Assembly: GCA_949001935.1 (NCBI GenBank)
Contig: CARJLX010000002.1
Location: 75,404-139,403 of the forward strand
Direction of reading: 5' to 3'
DNA from: an uncultured Eubacteriales bacterium
GTDB taxonomy: Bacteria; Bacillota; Clostridia; Christensenellales; UBA1242
DNA length: 64,000 bases
Position 1 is the first letter of the stretch. Each line of letters starts with the position of its first letter. The position numbers and the translations under genes are program-made. Of this stretch, positions 63,639 to 64,000 are shown piece after piece. Below the pieces are notes generated by a model. That model was not told the origin of the DNA. It saw only the letters and a list, made by a program, of their open reading frames with translations, and did not search any database.

Positions 63639-64000
63639 ATGGTTAATAATTTAATGAAAATGATTGAAAACGCGGTACCAGATGATTTTTGGTATGATGT
63701 CTTAAGCGAAGAAGTAGACAATCACTTATCAAAATTTTCGGAAAAAGATTGGGAAAATTTGATAAAATTTATTCCAGTAGAAAATAAAGACAAAAACTAT
63801 TGTCTTTTTGAAAGTGTCTCTAACACAGCACCTCTTAAAATATTTGCTAAATGTATTGATGCTATGATAGATTATATTTGTAATGATACAAGTTTCCTAT
63901 GGGCATTTTATAATAGTGTTTCTAAGGAAGTTGTTGATTTATTGAATCCTTTATCAAGGACAAAATTGAGAGTATGTTGCGAAAAGAAACTTGCATTTCA
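63639..64000 (+). CDS. Hypothetical protein, 3'-truncated by the window edge
   Basis: AAAAGGAGAG precedes ATG 63639, and the frame stays open for at least 120 codons to the window end. It begins MVNNLMKMIENAVPDDFWYD and continues as a helical, acidic protein without a recognised domain. It lies outside the element. Confidence 0.75.
   Translation, partial: MVNNLMKMIENAVPDDFWYDVLSEEVDNHLSKFSEKDWENLIKFIPVENKDKNYCLFESVSNTAPLKIFAKCIDAMIDYICNDTSFLWAFYNSVSKEVVDLLNPLSRTKLRVCCEKKLAF

Overview
This is a 64 kb AT-rich stretch of what looks like a low-GC Gram-positive chromosome, most likely an uncultured, probably gut-associated clostridium. The pointers are a clostridial RpoB/RpoC pair of about 1230 and 1180 residues, pyruvate:ferredoxin oxidoreductase, a YhaO/YhaN-like nuclease pair, HflX, a DUF1858 redox protein, a compact alanyl-tRNA synthetase, strong Shine-Dalgarno sites and no outer-membrane genes. 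No rRNA operon or CRISPR array was seen. The taxonomic placement is inference.

Layout. 1-4.5 kb: end of hflX, a secreted GLUG-repeat protein whose frame is broken by a 10-G tract, a DUF1858 protein and a PRC-barrel protein. 4.9-18.6 kb: a lone VirB4-like ATPase followed by a giant lipoprotein of about 3600 residues. 18.8-27.6 kb: rpoB and rpoC, separated by a 327-bp block of hairpins and four small genes. 27.6-31.5 kb: unidentified genes, including a two-gene membrane-protein operon whose promoter spacer is a homopolymer, a radical SAM gene and a decayed gene. 31.6-38.5 kb: tRNA-Glu, patatin-like lipase, ComEC-like metallo-hydrolase, a shikimate-kinase-like protein without a P-loop joined to transketolase, and an alpha/beta hydrolase. 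38.5-52.5 kb: PFOR, a second GLUG protein behind a poly-G promoter and carrying an in-frame amber codon, truA, alaS, a membrane-anchored repeat protein, yhaO/yhaN-like genes, a PlsC-family acyltransferase and small proteins. 52.6-53.3 kb: tRNA-Gly, tRNA-Cys and tRNA-Leu. 53.1-63.5 kb: an integrated element of about 10.3 kb at tRNA-Leu, with integrase, excisionase, a mobilisation-like gene with an unusual leader, and an eight-gene cargo operon. The window ends in a truncated gene.

The most notable theme is three G tracts of 9-10 bp in otherwise AT-rich DNA, each in the context C-Gn-ATTT. One lies at the end of a signal-peptide coding region, and two lie exactly between the -35 and -10 boxes of promoters. 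All three control predicted envelope proteins, which suggests a phase-variable surface repertoire. The two smaller GLUG proteins share a nearly identical C-terminal module of about 47 residues although they lie 39 kb apart.

The second theme is the tRNA-Leu element. A 5' half of one tRNA-Leu lies at its left end and a matching 3' half at its right end, with an intact, different tRNA-Leu just inside the left end. This fits an element that splits its target tRNA and supplies a replacement.

Protein functions come from motif recognition by eye; no database search was possible. Homopolymer lengths are those given and could be affected by sequencing error.
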